Source: CAVTWS01 sp963738445
Lineage (GTDB): Bacteria; Actinomycetota; Acidimicrobiia; Acidimicrobiales; SHLQ01
DNA length: 64,000 bases
Assembly (NCBI GenBank): GCA_963738445.1
Contig: CAVTWS010000008.1
Location: 124,001 to 188,000, forward strand
Direction of reading: 5' to 3'
A program made the position numbers and the translations under genes. The stretch's first letter is position 1; the number at the start of each line of letters is the position of its first letter. Below are positions 41,317 to 49,973 of this stretch, piece after piece. The notes under the pieces were generated by a model that was not told the DNA's origin, did no database searches, and worked only from the letters and a program-made list of their open reading frames with translations.

Positions 41317-42141
41317 TCAGTCCTGGGTCTCGGCGTTGCGCAGCTGGATCACCAATCGCAATCCGATGACGGTCAACAGCCCGGCGAACAGCGCGTTCGA
41401 GGTCGTGTCACCCAGCCCGATCGAGATCTGCGAGCCGACGAACGCCGAGACCACACCGGCGATCCCCACCACCGCCGCAACGGTGAGATCGGCGTTGCGG
41501 CGCTTGCGGTTGCGCCAGGTGCCCATGAGCGATGTCGGTACGACCACCGCGAGCGACGTCCCCTTCGCCACCGCCGCCGGGACACCGAGCAGCACCACCA
41601 TGAACGGCACCATCACCACGCCGCCCCCCACCCCCAACAGGCCGGACAGGATTCCGGTCACGACGCCGAACAGCACGAGGCCCACGGCCCACCCCGCGGA
41701 GAGCGACGACCGGGCCTCGGCACTGCTGGTGTCGAGCACGAGCCGCAACGCCGTCGCCAGCATCAACGCGGCGAACGCCAACCCGAGCGCCCGATGCGGG
41801 AGCACGTTCAGGAGCTTCGTGCCCAGGACGGCTCCGAGCACCGCGCCGACCGCGAGCCACCCCGCGACCGGCCAGTCGATCTTGTCGTCGGACCAGTAGC
41901 CGGCGAGGCTCGACAGCGCGATGGGCAGCACGGCGGCCAGCGACGTCCCGTGGGCCAGGCGTTGGGGCATCCCCGTCAGGGCGACCAACGCCGGCACGAT
42001 CAGGATGCCTCCGCCGACACCGAACATCCCCGAGAGGAACCCCGCCACCACCCCGACGGCGACAGAGCGCCCGACGGAACGGCGGTCGAGACGGCGAAAT
42101 GCCGGTGCCGGCCGGACCTCTGTGGGTGCGCCGTCAGGCAT
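41317..42141 (-). CDS. TauE/SafE family sulfite exporter-like membrane protein
   Basis: A 274-residue protein with about eight membrane segments and the two internally repeated motifs FLSGMFGVGGGILIVPALVA and ILSGLLGVGGGVVMVPFMVV, each followed by A-x-G-T-S-L-A (AHGTSLAAVLP, AKGTSLAVVVP). The family exports sulfite, sulfonates or related anions. It overlaps the end of rlmB by 8 nt and ends an ispD-ispF-rlmB-tauE operon. Substrate unknown. Confidence 0.9.
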   Translation of the reverse strand: MPDGAPTEVRPAPAFRRLDRRSVGRSVAVGVVAGFLSGMFGVGGGILIVPALVALTGMPQRLAHGTSLAAVLPIALSSLAGYWSDDKIDWPVAGWLAVGAVLGAVLGTKLLNVLPHRALGLAFAALMLATALRLVLDTSSAEARSSLSAGWAVGLVLFGVVTGILSGLLGVGGGVVMVPFMVVLLGVPAAVAKGTSLAVVVPTSLMGTWRNRKRRNADLTVAAVVGIAGVVSAFVGSQISIGLGDTTSNALFAGLLTVIGLRLVIQLRNAETQD

Positions 42142-43198
42142 GGCCGAGGCGTCGCCGGAGATCGCGTTGACGGGCGACCTCGAAGCAGGCCACGGCCCCG
42201 GCGGCCGCCACGTTCAGCGACGACAAGGTGCCGAGCAGGGGGATGCTCGCCAAGGCATCGCATCGCTCACGGGCCAGCCGGGACAGCCCGCTGCCCTCGG
42301 CGCCGAGCACCAAGGCGACCGGTTCGTCGGCCACCGAGAGGTCATGGATGGACCGGGGTGCCGAGGCATCGAGACCGACCACCCACACCCCGAGCTCCTT
42401 CAGGCGGGCGATGGCTCCGGCGGCGCCGGAGACCACGGCCATCGGCAGGTGCTCCACCGCGCCCGCCGCGGTCTTGGTCACGGTAGGTGACACCAACGCC
42501 GAACGATGGCGGGGCAGGATCACCCCCGTCACTCCGGCGCACTCGGCGCTGCGCAACACCGCTCCCAGGTTGCCGGGATCGGTGACGCCATCGAAGAGGA
42601 TCAGGAACGGCAGGGCGTGGCCGGGCTGGGAGCGGGCCAGGTCGTCGAGATCGTGCTCCGGCAACGGGGCGGCCAGGGCGATCACGCCTTGAGCGGACTC
42701 GGTCCGAGCGAGGGCGTCGAAACGGTTCTTGGAGACTTCCTTGATGGTGATCTTCTGCTCGTCGCACAGGTCGACGATGTCGTCGAGGATGGGCGCGTCG
42801 TCCATGCCCGACGCCAGCACGACCTCTCGCACCCGCCGGGTGCCGGCCAGCAGCAGCTCGCGGACGGCCTGGCGGCCCTCGACCTGATCGCCGCCCAGTT
42901 GGCGGGGGCGGGAACCTTCGGAGCGGAGGGGGGTCGAGCCGCGCTCGACCGCTGCGCTCACCGCCTCGTTGGCCGCGGCCGCGCACCTGAGCCCCGCCGC
43001 CGCGCCCGCTCGGAGGCGCGCGCTGGCCCGCGACGTCGGGCCCGCCGAGCCGGCCCGCTGGGCGGGCGCCTTACCGCCGGTCGAGCCGCCACGGGGTGCG
43101 GCCTTCCCCACTGAGCCGCCACGGGGTGCGGCCTTACCCCCTGCCGCTGGCGGCCCGGGGCGCCGACCGGAAGGACCTCGTGCTGGACCCCTGCTCAT
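42134..43198 (-). CDS. rlmB: 23S rRNA (guanosine-2'-O-)-methyltransferase RlmB / TrmH family
   Basis: A 354-residue SPOUT methyltransferase. A basic Gly/Pro/Ala/Arg-rich tail of about 105 residues includes two near-identical GGKAAPRGGS repeats. Then the substrate-binding domain (EGRQAVRELLLAGTRRVREV) and the knot domain with FDGVTDPGNLGAVLRSAECA, LVLGAEGSGLSRL and LSSLNVAAAGAVACFEVARQ follow. It modifies rRNA or tRNA ribose. The start overlaps the ispF stop by ATGA. Confidence 0.92.
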   Translation of the reverse strand: MSRGPARGPSGRRPGPPAAGGKAAPRGGSVGKAAPRGGSTGGKAPAQRAGSAGPTSRASARLRAGAAAGLRCAAAANEAVSAAVERGSTPLRSEGSRPRQLGGDQVEGRQAVRELLLAGTRRVREVVLASGMDDAPILDDIVDLCDEQKITIKEVSKNRFDALARTESAQGVIALAAPLPEHDLDDLARSQPGHALPFLILFDGVTDPGNLGAVLRSAECAGVTGVILPRHRSALVSPTVTKTAAGAVEHLPMAVVSGAAGAIARLKELGVWVVGLDASAPRSIHDLSVADEPVALVLGAEGSGLSRLARERCDALASIPLLGTLSSLNVAAAGAVACFEVARQRDLRRRLGHA

Positions 43199-43701
43199 CG
43201 GTTCTCCTTGTCAGCGGTCGATTCGGGACGCGACACGAGCGCCACGGCCCACGCCGCGACACCCTCCCCGCGGCCCAGGCTGCCGACCCCCTCGGTTCGT
43301 TTGCCTTTCAGCGTCACCGGCGCCCCGACCGCGGCCGAGAGCCGGTCCTGCATCTCCTGCCGACGCGGCGCCAGCTTCGGGAGGTCGAGCACCACCACGC
43401 AGTCCACGTTGACCGGCGCCCAACCGGCGGCGCGTACCGCCTCGACGGCCCGGGCGAGCAGCACGACGCTGTCGGCACCAGCCAAGGTGGGATCGGTGTC
43501 CGGAAACCAGGAGCCGATGTCCCCGAGCCCGGCCGCGCCCAAGAGGGCATCGGTCGCGGCGTGAGCGATCACATCGGCGTCGCTGTGGCCGGCCAGGCCG
43601 CAAGCCCCCTCGAACGTGACCCCGCCGAGCACCAACGGCCGGGTGGGGTCGTCGGTCGGGGGATGAACATCGAACCCCATGCCCACCCGGATGTCGGTCA
43701 C
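43195..43701 (-). CDS. ispF: 2-C-methyl-D-erythritol 2,4-cyclodiphosphate synthase
   Basis: A 168-residue MEP-pathway enzyme with metal ligands in GMGFDVHP (Asp, His) and GLAGHSDADVIAHAATDALL (His), then GAAGLGDIGSWFPDTDP and VTLKGKRTEGVGSLGRGEGV. It is coupled by 4-nt overlaps to ispD upstream and rlmB downstream. Normal length. It precedes IspG/IspH steps that supply the polyprenyl synthase encoded at 60.8 kb. Confidence 0.96.
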   Translation of the reverse strand: MTDIRVGMGFDVHPPTDDPTRPLVLGGVTFEGACGLAGHSDADVIAHAATDALLGAAGLGDIGSWFPDTDPTLAGADSVVLLARAVEAVRAAGWAPVNVDCVVVLDLPKLAPRRQEMQDRLSAAVGAPVTLKGKRTEGVGSLGRGEGVAAWAVALVSRPESTADKENR

Positions 43702-44363
43702 GACGCGCCCAGGCCGGTCGGCCCGCCGACCGGCACACGGTCGAGGAGCGCCTCGGCGACCACGAGATCCGCCGGGGTCGTGATCTTGATGTTCGAGGGA
43801 TCGCCGTTCACCACCGTGACCGTACCGCCTGCCGCCTCGACGACCCCGGCGTCGTCGGTGCCCTCGACACCGGCCGCGTGTGCGCCCCGGAGCACCTCGG
43901 CACGAAATCCCTGCGGGGTCTGGACGGCGACGAGCTTCGACCGATCCACCACCCCACCCTCGACAGAACGCACGGTGTCGGTCACCGCCACCGCCGGGAC
44001 CACCGCGTCAGCCCCGGCCCGGACCGTGTCGATCACCCGACCGATCACGTCTGCGGATACGAGCGGGCGGGCCGCGTCGTGCACCAGGACGATCTCGACC
44101 GAGGCGGGGACGCACTCCAGTCCGTGCCGAACCGACTCCGAACGGGTCGCCCCTCCGGCGCACGCCACCACCGGGACACCGACCTCGACCGGGTGCAGAC
44201 CCACCTCGCCCGGAGGCACCACGACGACGAGACCCTCGACGAACGGAGCCAACGCCGCCACGGACCTCTGGAGCACGGTCAGGCCCCGGACGACGGCGAA
44301 TTGCTTCGCCCCGCCGAATCGGGCGCCCGAACCGGCCGCGACGACAACGGCCCAGACGCCCAT
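43698..44363 (-). CDS. ispD: 2-C-methyl-D-erythritol 4-phosphate cytidylyltransferase
   Basis: A 221-residue cytidylyltransferase. The nucleotide loop is VVVAAGSGARFGGAKQFAVV; later VACAGGATRSESVRHGLECV, VLVHDAARPLVSADVIGRVI and DRSKLVAVQTPQGFRAEVLR match the family. ATG 44363 with GGAGG 8 nt upstream is chosen; longer upstream reading would overlap the divergent Crp promoter. First gene of the ispD-ispF-rlmB-tauE operon. Confidence 0.95.
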   Translation of the reverse strand: MGVWAVVVAAGSGARFGGAKQFAVVRGLTVLQRSVAALAPFVEGLVVVVPPGEVGLHPVEVGVPVVACAGGATRSESVRHGLECVPASVEIVLVHDAARPLVSADVIGRVIDTVRAGADAVVPAVAVTDTVRSVEGGVVDRSKLVAVQTPQGFRAEVLRGAHAAGVEGTDDAGVVEAAGGTVTVVNGDPSNIKITTPADLVVAEALLDRVPVGGPTGLGAS

Positions 44364-44437
44364 CAGCGCAACCTCCGGAAGGCTCGACTGGGATCCGGCG
44401 ACGGACATGTCCGACAATCGGGGTTCAGCACGCTGAC

Positions 44438-44443
44438 TAGGAT
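44438..44443 (+). promoter_or_regulatory. -10 element (Crp/Fnr gene), near-leaderless
   Basis: TAGGAT contains the upstream ATG 44442, so transcription must begin beyond it; ATG 44454, 10 nt after the hexamer, is the likely start. Confidence 0.4.
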
Positions 44444-44453
44444 GGCTGCTCAC

Positions 44454-45113
44454 ATGGACAACACCGCACTTCTGGGCGCCACCGAGCTGTTCGCGGGCCT
44501 CGACCCCGACCAGCTGGTCGCGCTGGCGAGCCACGGTTCCACCCGTCGGCTCCGCCGCAACGAGGTCCTCTACGGCGAGGGTGCCAAGGCCGACGGGCTG
44601 CACATCGTCGGTCGCGGACGCATCGCCATCGCCAACAAATCCTTCGACGGGAGGGAGTCCGTGGTCGCCCTCATGGAGGAGGGCGACCTGTTCGGCGAGA
44701 TGGGCCTGTTCAGCGACGACGGCCGCTCGGCCGAGGCCCGGGCGCTCGAACCGTCCGAGGTGCTCGAGCTCCCCTACGAGCCCGTCCGTCAGCTCTACGA
44801 CGAGCGACCCGAGATGCTCTGGGCCGTGGTGTCCATGCTGGTCCGACGCCTGCGCAACATGGACGAAGCCCTCGCCGACTCCGTGTTCCTCGACGTCACC
44901 GGTCGTACCGCCAAGCGCCTGCTCGAGCTGGCCGGCGACAACGACGAGTTCACGCTGCCCATCACCCAGGAGGAGCTCGCCGGCCTGGTCGGTGCCTCAC
45001 GCGAACGGGTCAACAAGGCCATCGCTTCGTTCGTCCGCTTGGGCTGGATGGAGCAGCACGAACGCCGCTACGTCATCCGGGACCGCCGGCAGCTGCAGAT
45101 CCGGTCACGCTGA
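44454..45113 (+). CDS. Crp/Fnr family transcriptional regulator
   Basis: A 219-residue regulator. The cyclic-nucleotide-binding fold has LYGEGAKADGLHIVGRGRIA, VVALMEEGDLFGEMGLFSDD and GRSAEARALEPSEVLEL (the phosphate-binding cassette G-E-x-x-L...R-x-A is partly conserved). The C-terminal winged helix is LPITQEELAGLVGASRERVN KAIA. It resembles mycobacterial Crp (Rv3676) in layout. No Fe-S cysteines are present. It converges with and overlaps the heme-membrane gene by 41 nt. Confidence 0.92.
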   Translation: MDNTALLGATELFAGLDPDQLVALASHGSTRRLRRNEVLYGEGAKADGLHIVGRGRIAIANKSFDGRESVVALMEEGDLFGEMGLFSDDGRSAEARALEPSEVLELPYEPVRQLYDERPEMLWAVVSMLVRRLRNMDEALADSVFLDVTGRTAKRLLELAGDNDEFTLPITQEELAGLVGASRERVNKAIASFVRLGWMEQHERRYVIRDRRQLQIRSR

Positions 45114-45684
45114 CCGTTCGTCGCGACGCGCTGGCGGCATCGAGAGCCGCCTTTCGTTTGGCCATGATGAGCAGGATCGTCAAGAACGCGACCACGTTCA
45201 CCGACGCCACCACGGACATCCGGTACCAGACGTTCTCGTGGTCGGTGCCGGCCAGGAGCCCGTGGTACGTGCCGAACACGAACAGCAGGAAGCTGGATCG
45301 GTGCACGGTCAGCCACAGTCGTCTCGGCAGCCGCTTCATGGCCAGCGAGGTGAGCTCGACGGCGATGAGCAGGTAGAACGCGACAATCCCCCAGGCAACC
45401 GCGCCGGCCTTCCACGTGCTCGCCATCGGGACGAACAGCTCGGACCAGCCGAAGTACACGTAGTTGTCCGCCACCAGTCCGACGAGGTGCACGCCGGTGA
45501 AGATCACCGCGAAGCCGCCGAGGAACCGGTGCAGGTCGAGGAGCCGAGCCGGCACGGACGCCTTGGCCACCGCCTTCGTGCTGATGAAGAGGCCCCAGCA
45601 CACGGACAGGGTCACGAGCACCCACGCGACGATCCCAGCGGACCGCGACACGTACCACCACACCTGGGGATTGACATCGTTCAT
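45073..45684 (-). CDS. Ferric-reductase-like heme b membrane protein
   Basis: A 203-residue membrane protein with about six segments. Paired histidines suit two heme groups: LDLHRFLGGFAVIFTGVHLV and RLWLTVHRSSFLLFVFGTYH. It starts MNDVNPQVWWYVSRSAGIVA, the common start of this actinobacterial subfamily. It probably moves electrons across the membrane. It is the last gene of a three-gene operon with two Pro/Thr-rich proteins (gaps of 1 and 23 nt). Confidence 0.85.
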   Translation of the reverse strand: MNDVNPQVWWYVSRSAGIVAWVLVTLSVCWGLFISTKAVAKASVPARLLDLHRFLGGFAVIFTGVHLVGLVADNYVYFGWSELFVPMASTWKAGAVAWGIVAFYLLIAVELTSLAMKRLPRRLWLTVHRSSFLLFVFGTYHGLLAGTDHENVWYRMSVVASVNVVAFLTILLIMAKRKAALDAASASRRTVSVTGSAAAGGPG

Positions 45685-45707
45685 GAGGAAGCTGCTCGCA
45701 GATCGGC

Positions 45708-46454
45708 TCAGCCGCCGGACTGGGCGGTCGTCGGCGGGGGTGGGACGGTGGTCGGCGGGAGCGGTGGAGTCGTTGCAGGAGGCTCGGTGGCCGGCGGTGC
45801 GGAAACGGGCGGCGCAGTAGCCGGAGGCGCAGTGGCCGGAGGCGCGGTCGCCGGTGGGGCCGCCGCAGGCGTCGCGGCCTCGGCCGGCGTCGGGGCGGCA
45901 GGGCTGGGGGCGGCCGGGGCGGGAGCTGCGGGGCTGGCCGGGGCAGGGGCGGATGTCGCCGCCGGTGCCGCCGGGGTCGCCGCCGGGGCCGCTCCGGCCG
46001 GCGTGGCGGTCGGGCTGGGCGCAGCACCGGGGGTGGTGGGCGCGGGCGCCAGGAAGCCGAGGGCTCCCGGGACCAGGGTCGTCGTGGTCACCGGCAACCC
46101 CGTCAGCGGATCGAGACCTGCCACCGTCGTGGTGGTCACCTCCAAGACGGTGGGGACCGGTGCGGCTCCGTCCACCGGAGGGGTCGACGAGTCGACCGGC
46201 ACCGTTCCCCCGGTGCTGTCCGTGCTGACGGATGCTTCCGAGATGGTCAGCGGGCCCATCACGGGGACGAGTCCGGCGAAGCCGGCCAGGGCGGACATCC
46301 CGACGAACCGCCGGCTCGACGCGGCGGGATGAGGGGCGCGCTTCCGCGACCCGCGGCTGGATGGCGCTCCTGCGGGCTTCTCGGCCAGCGCCGAGCCGGC
46401 TGCGCGCCGGGCCTGCAACCGGGCCACTCGCTCTTCTGGGGTCAGGTCGGCCAT
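45708..46454 (-). CDS. Membrane-anchored Pro/Ala/Thr-rich protein
   Basis: A 248-residue protein. Residues 1-45 are basic and cytoplasmic (LTPEERVARLQARRAAGSAL); one membrane segment follows at about 50-72 (RRFVGMSALAGFAGLVPVMG). The remaining 170 residues are low-complexity extracytoplasmic sequence, including repeated PPATA units, ending PPPPTTAQSGG. No catalytic domain is visible. It starts 1 nt after the upstream gene ends and has a GAGGAG site. A flexible spacer or cell-wall tether is plausible. Confidence 0.7.
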   Translation of the reverse strand: MADLTPEERVARLQARRAAGSALAEKPAGAPSSRGSRKRAPHPAASSRRFVGMSALAGFAGLVPVMGPLTISEASVSTDSTGGTVPVDSSTPPVDGAAPVPTVLEVTTTTVAGLDPLTGLPVTTTTLVPGALGFLAPAPTTPGAAPSPTATPAGAAPAATPAAPAATSAPAPASPAAPAPAAPSPAAPTPAEAATPAAAPPATAPPATAPPATAPPVSAPPATEPPATTPPLPPTTVPPPPTTAQSGG

Positions 46455-46455
46455 G

Positions 46456-47259
46456 TCAGTTCTCCTCGTGAACGATCAGGTGTGAACCGTCTCGGGCCAG
46501 CACCCACTCGGCTTCCCCCTCGGCGCCGTCGGTGTGGCGGAAGTCGAGGTGGATCTCGTCGGGGCCGTTGGCCGAGACGAAGTACCGCCACCCGGAGGCC
46601 ACCGTGACCGAGCTGACCGATATGGCCGAGCCGTTGGTCTCGGAGATGCGGATCTCCGTCGCGATCCCGGAGAAGGTGTAGGTCAGGATCCGGGTCGACG
46701 GGGCAGCGGTGGTCGGGGGCGCGGTCGCCGGAGGCGCCATCGCGGGCGGCGCGGTCACCGGGGGTGCGTCAATGGGGGCCGCAGGGGCCGTCGGCGGGGC
46801 CGTGGGGGCGGGCGCCGGCACGGGCGGCGTCGTCACCGACGTGGGCGCCGTAGCGGTCGGTCCCATTGGCGAGGGAGGAAGCGTCGCCGGGGTGGACGGG
46901 GCCGCCGAGTTGGTCGGCGCCGCCGGCGGATTGGTCGGCGCGGGGGCGCTGACGATCAGGCGGGGTGCCACCGCGGTCGGCGGGGTCTGGGCTACCGGAG
47001 GAGTGGGGGTGGGCTCGACAGGTAGCGGCACCGTGGTCTCGGCGGGCACCTCGCCCGGTTTCGCCCGTGAGGTCGGAGCGCCGAGGGCGGTCGTGGCGGT
47101 GTCGACGGTCGCCACAGCTTGCGCCGAGTCAGGAGCGTCGGTCACCAGCGCCATCGAGCTGAGCCCGATGGCGCTCAGGGCGGTCAGCCCGAGCAGGGGG
47201 AGGGTCCAGTTGCGCAGGAGCCACTGGCCGGTCGTGCCCGCCATCGATGCGTTCGCCAT
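46456..47259 (-). CDS. Membrane-anchored Pro/Thr-rich protein with small C-terminal domain
   Basis: A 267-residue protein. One N-terminal membrane segment (LLRNWTLPLLGLTALSAIGL), a 140-residue Pro/Thr/Ala linker, and a C-terminal domain of about 75 residues (YTFSGIATEIRISETNGSAI, SGWRYFVSANGPDEIHLDFR, and a WVLARDGSHLIVHEE end) that I do not recognise but which has a beta-rich pattern. Alternative ATG 47244 is possible. It heads the operon ending in the heme-membrane gene, so a periplasm-side redox or binding role is conceivable. Confidence 0.7.
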   Translation of the reverse strand: MANASMAGTTGQWLLRNWTLPLLGLTALSAIGLSSMALVTDAPDSAQAVATVDTATTALGAPTSRAKPGEVPAETTVPLPVEPTPTPPVAQTPPTAVAPRLIVSAPAPTNPPAAPTNSAAPSTPATLPPSPMGPTATAPTSVTTPPVPAPAPTAPPTAPAAPIDAPPVTAPPAMAPPATAPPTTAAPSTRILTYTFSGIATEIRISETNGSAISVSSVTVASGWRYFVSANGPDEIHLDFRHTDGAEGEAEWVLARDGSHLIVHEEN

Positions 47260-47398
47260 ACCCGGTAACGGCACCGCTCCCCGAAAAGGTTGGGCCGTAG
47301 GAAGAAAACTGTTCTGATGACTGTCGAGGTTTCCGCCGTCAGCCTGAGGGATCGGCGGGTGGCTCGTCGCCGAGCGCGGGGTGGAGGCGCGCGCCGGC

Positions 47399-48817
47399 TC
47401 ACGACTCGGCTCCGATGTCCAGCAGTAGCGAGACGGTCGCCGTCGGGAGCACCACCCACTCCTCCGAGCGCGGGCGGCGACCTTCGACCTGGACGGCCCG
47501 GGAGGAGTCATCGCGGGTGTCGACCACGATCGGTAGCCCGCCTTCGACGTACACGAGCCACCGGCCGTCGGGCGACCACGTCGCCGAAGGTACGCCATCG
47601 AACTCACTGGAGAAGAGCTCCACCTCGGTTCCGTCCTCGGTGTCGACCAACGAGAGAGTGCCCGTCGACCAGTCGTAGACGAGCGCGTGGCGGCCGTCGG
47701 GAGAGGCGCTCGCCGATTGCCGGAAGAACCCCGAGCTCGCCATCGAGGTAGGACGGCTGAGACCGGTCGTCGGGTCGAGCAGGAGCGTCGTGCAGGTCAA
47801 GGTGTCGTCGCACTCCTCCACGATCAAGGGTCCCGGCGCGCTGGCGAACACCTCATCGAAGGGCGGCGGTGACGCCCAGCCGGTCGACAGCCGGCGCGCC
47901 GGGCCGTCGATCGGGAGCTCGTACACCCCACCCACGCCCAACACCACGATGCCTCCCTCGGTGGCGCTGACCGGGTACACGCTCTGCGGGACGTCGATGG
48001 TGGCCTCGACGGTGCCGGTATCGAGGTCGACGAGGCGAGCCGCAGCCGTCGAGCCCAGATCGCCGGGTACCGGCAGCTCCCAGATCACCGGGAGGTCCAT
48101 CCGGACGACCAACACCCACGGCTCCCTACCGTCCTCGTCGTCGGCCAACTCCACGACCCCGGCCGGACCCACGGCGACGATTCGGCTGCCCGAGTTCGAC
48201 GTCCCCACCCGAAGCAGGAGCCGATCGGCCACCGCGGCGAGAGCCTGCACCGACGCCGCTCCCGCACCGCCCACGTCGACGCGGTCGGACCGGATGGTCA
48301 CCGACCCCGAGTCCAGGTCGACGATCGCCAGCTCGCCGATGCTGTGCCCGACCAGGGACAGGCCGGTCGGTTCTCCCAGAACCGGGATCGGAAGCGGCGA
48401 GCCGGTGCCGTCGAGCAGGCGCGGCACCTCGGTGGTGGTGGTGCCGGTGCCGGTGCCGGTGGCCGTCCCGTCGACCCCGTCGACCGCGGCTCGGGTGGTG
48501 CTCGACTCGGCGACCGCGGTGGTCGGAACCGTCGAATCGGCAACGGGCTCGGCATCGCCGTCGCTTCTGCCCGACATCACGACGGCCACGACAATGGCGC
48601 CGAGGATGGCCGTGGCCACAGCGATCCGTCGCCACCACCGCCGGGCGGGCGGGCGATCTTTCGACCCGGTGGTCGATGACACCTCCCAGCCCTGGGAGCT
48701 CTCCACGCCTTCGACGTCGACCAGCGACACCGAGGCTGCGACCACCGACGCTCCACAGGCTCCGCAGAACCGCGCTGCGCTGTCGAGAGGCGCTCCGCAG
48801 CGCCGGCATCCAGCCAC
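47399..48817 (-). CDS. Zinc-ribbon, single-pass membrane protein with extracytoplasmic beta-propeller-like domain
   Basis: A 472-residue protein. The N-terminal zinc ribbon has four Cys (GCRRCGAPLDSAARFCGACG), then a polar segment, one membrane helix (IAVATAILGAIVVAVVMSGR, about 67-86), a Thr-rich stalk, and a large beta-repeat domain ending with TolB/WD40-like blades (SASPDGRHALVYDWSTGTLS LVDTEDG; SATWSPDGRWLVYVEGG). GTG 48817 has TACTGT 6 nt upstream. It lies directly after disA, but each gene has its own promoter. Confidence 0.75.
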   Translation of the reverse strand: MAGCRRCGAPLDSAARFCGACGASVVAASVSLVDVEGVESSQGWEVSSTTGSKDRPPARRWWRRIAVATAILGAIVVAVVMSGRSDGDAEPVADSTVPTTAVAESSTTRAAVDGVDGTATGTGTGTTTTEVPRLLDGTGSPLPIPVLGEPTGLSLVGHSIGELAIVDLDSGSVTIRSDRVDVGGAGAASVQALAAVADRLLLRVGTSNSGSRIVAVGPAGVVELADDEDGREPWVLVVRMDLPVIWELPVPGDLGSTAAARLVDLDTGTVEATIDVPQSVYPVSATEGGIVVLGVGGVYELPIDGPARRLSTGWASPPPFDEVFASAPGPLIVEECDDTLTCTTLLLDPTTGLSRPTSMASSGFFRQSASASPDGRHALVYDWSTGTLSLVDTEDGTEVELFSSEFDGVPSATWSPDGRWLVYVEGGLPIVVDTRDDSSRAVQVEGRRPRSEEWVVLPTATVSLLLDIGAES

Positions 48818-48823
48818 GGCGCG

Positions 48824-48829
48824 ACAGTA
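48824..48829 (-). promoter_or_regulatory. -10 element of leaderless promoter (zinc-ribbon protein)
   Basis: TACTGT on the minus strand, 6 nt before GTG 48817. Confidence 0.5.
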
Positions 48830-48856
48830 CGTCAGAACGGGAGCGGGCGGGCCCCG

Positions 48857-49931
48857 CTAGCGATAGGTGCCGAGGATGCTCGTCTCGGTGATCCGAGCGA
48901 GTGCTTCTTTCACCGAACGGGCCCGCGTGTACCCGACACCTTCCACCTCTTCGAGCTCGTCGATGGTGGCCCGGATGATGCGAGGCAGGTCGTTGAAGTG
49001 CCCGACGATCCGCTCGACGATGATGTTGGGCAAGCGCGGCACCCGGGACAGGAGACGGAACCCGCGCGGCGTGACGCTGGCATCCAGGTCGATCGAGCGG
49101 CCCGGAAGGTGCAACACCCCCGACAGCTCGGACAGCTCCAGCAGATCGCTCTCGGCCAGCGCATCGAGGGCGGCGAGCGACTCCTCGACGTGCCACGAAC
49201 GCGTCCTCGTGGAAGTAGTCGCGGATGAGCAGCTCGCGTTCGTCCTCGACGCCGAGCATCAGCTCGTCGAGTTGGAGCTGGACCAGGCGACCATCCGTGC
49301 CGAGCTCGACGATGTCGAGCTCGATCTCGGCGGCGATGCGGCTGACCAGCTCCAGCCGCTGTAACACCACCAACATGTCGCGCAGCGAGGCGAGATCCTC
49401 CACCTCGAGGCCGAGCAGGTTGGCCATGACGGTGTCGAGGCGCTGGCGATACCGCTCCAACGTCTGGAGCGCCTGGTTCGACCGGACGATCAGCCGGGCC
49501 GGATCCTCCACCGTCTGCGCTTCCTGACCGCGGTAGATGGTGATGACACTGCGTTCCTCGGACACCGAGACCACCGGCACCCGCAGGCTCTTACCCACCC
49601 GTTCGGCGGTGCGGTGGCGGGTGCCCGTCTCGTTGGTCTCAACGCCGGGGTCCGGCACCAGGTGCACGTTGGCCCGGTGGATGCGACTGGCATCGCGGTT
49701 CAAGATGATCGCGCCATCCATCTTGGCCAGCTCGGCCAGCCGCTGAGGCGTGAAGGGAGCGTCGAGCTCGAACCCGCCCGAGCAGATGCGCCGCACCAGG
49801 GGGGTGTCGTCGACGACGACGAGGGCGCCCATCTTGGACTGGATGATGCGGTCGAGCCCATCGCGCAGGTCGGTTCCAGGCGCGCTGGCCCGCAAAGCAT
49901 CGAGCATCTCGGGCGAAGGTCGCTTACGCAC
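48857..49931 (-). CDS. disA: Diadenylate cyclase DisA (single-base frameshift)
   Basis: DisA makes c-di-AMP and scans DNA for branched structures. The N-terminal cyclase domain is intact (MGALVVVDD, FTPQRLAELAKMDGAIILNR, the DGA and TRHRTAER motifs). After RDYFHEDAFV the frame is lost; HVEESLAALDALAESDLLEL and the C-terminal helix-hairpin-helix (LPNIIVERIVGHFNDLPRII; EVEGVGYTRARSVKEALARI) continue in the next frame to 48857. Removing one G near 49191-49197 gives 357 residues, the normal DisA length. GTG 49931 is leaderless. Confidence 0.92.
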
Positions 49932-49937
49932 GCGGCG

Positions 49938-49943
49938 AGTCTA
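49938..49943 (-). promoter_or_regulatory. -10 element of leaderless promoter (disA)
   Basis: TAGACT on the minus strand, 6 nt before GTG 49931, between radA and disA. Confidence 0.5.
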
Positions 49944-49973
49944 GTAACTCCACCCCACCCGACCGAGCCACGG

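Noticed and set aside
46689..47030. Pro/Thr repeats as a sequencing artefact or collagen gene
   Set aside because: The reading frame stays open through a structured C-terminal domain, and the pattern is typical of actinobacterial wall-spanning linkers.
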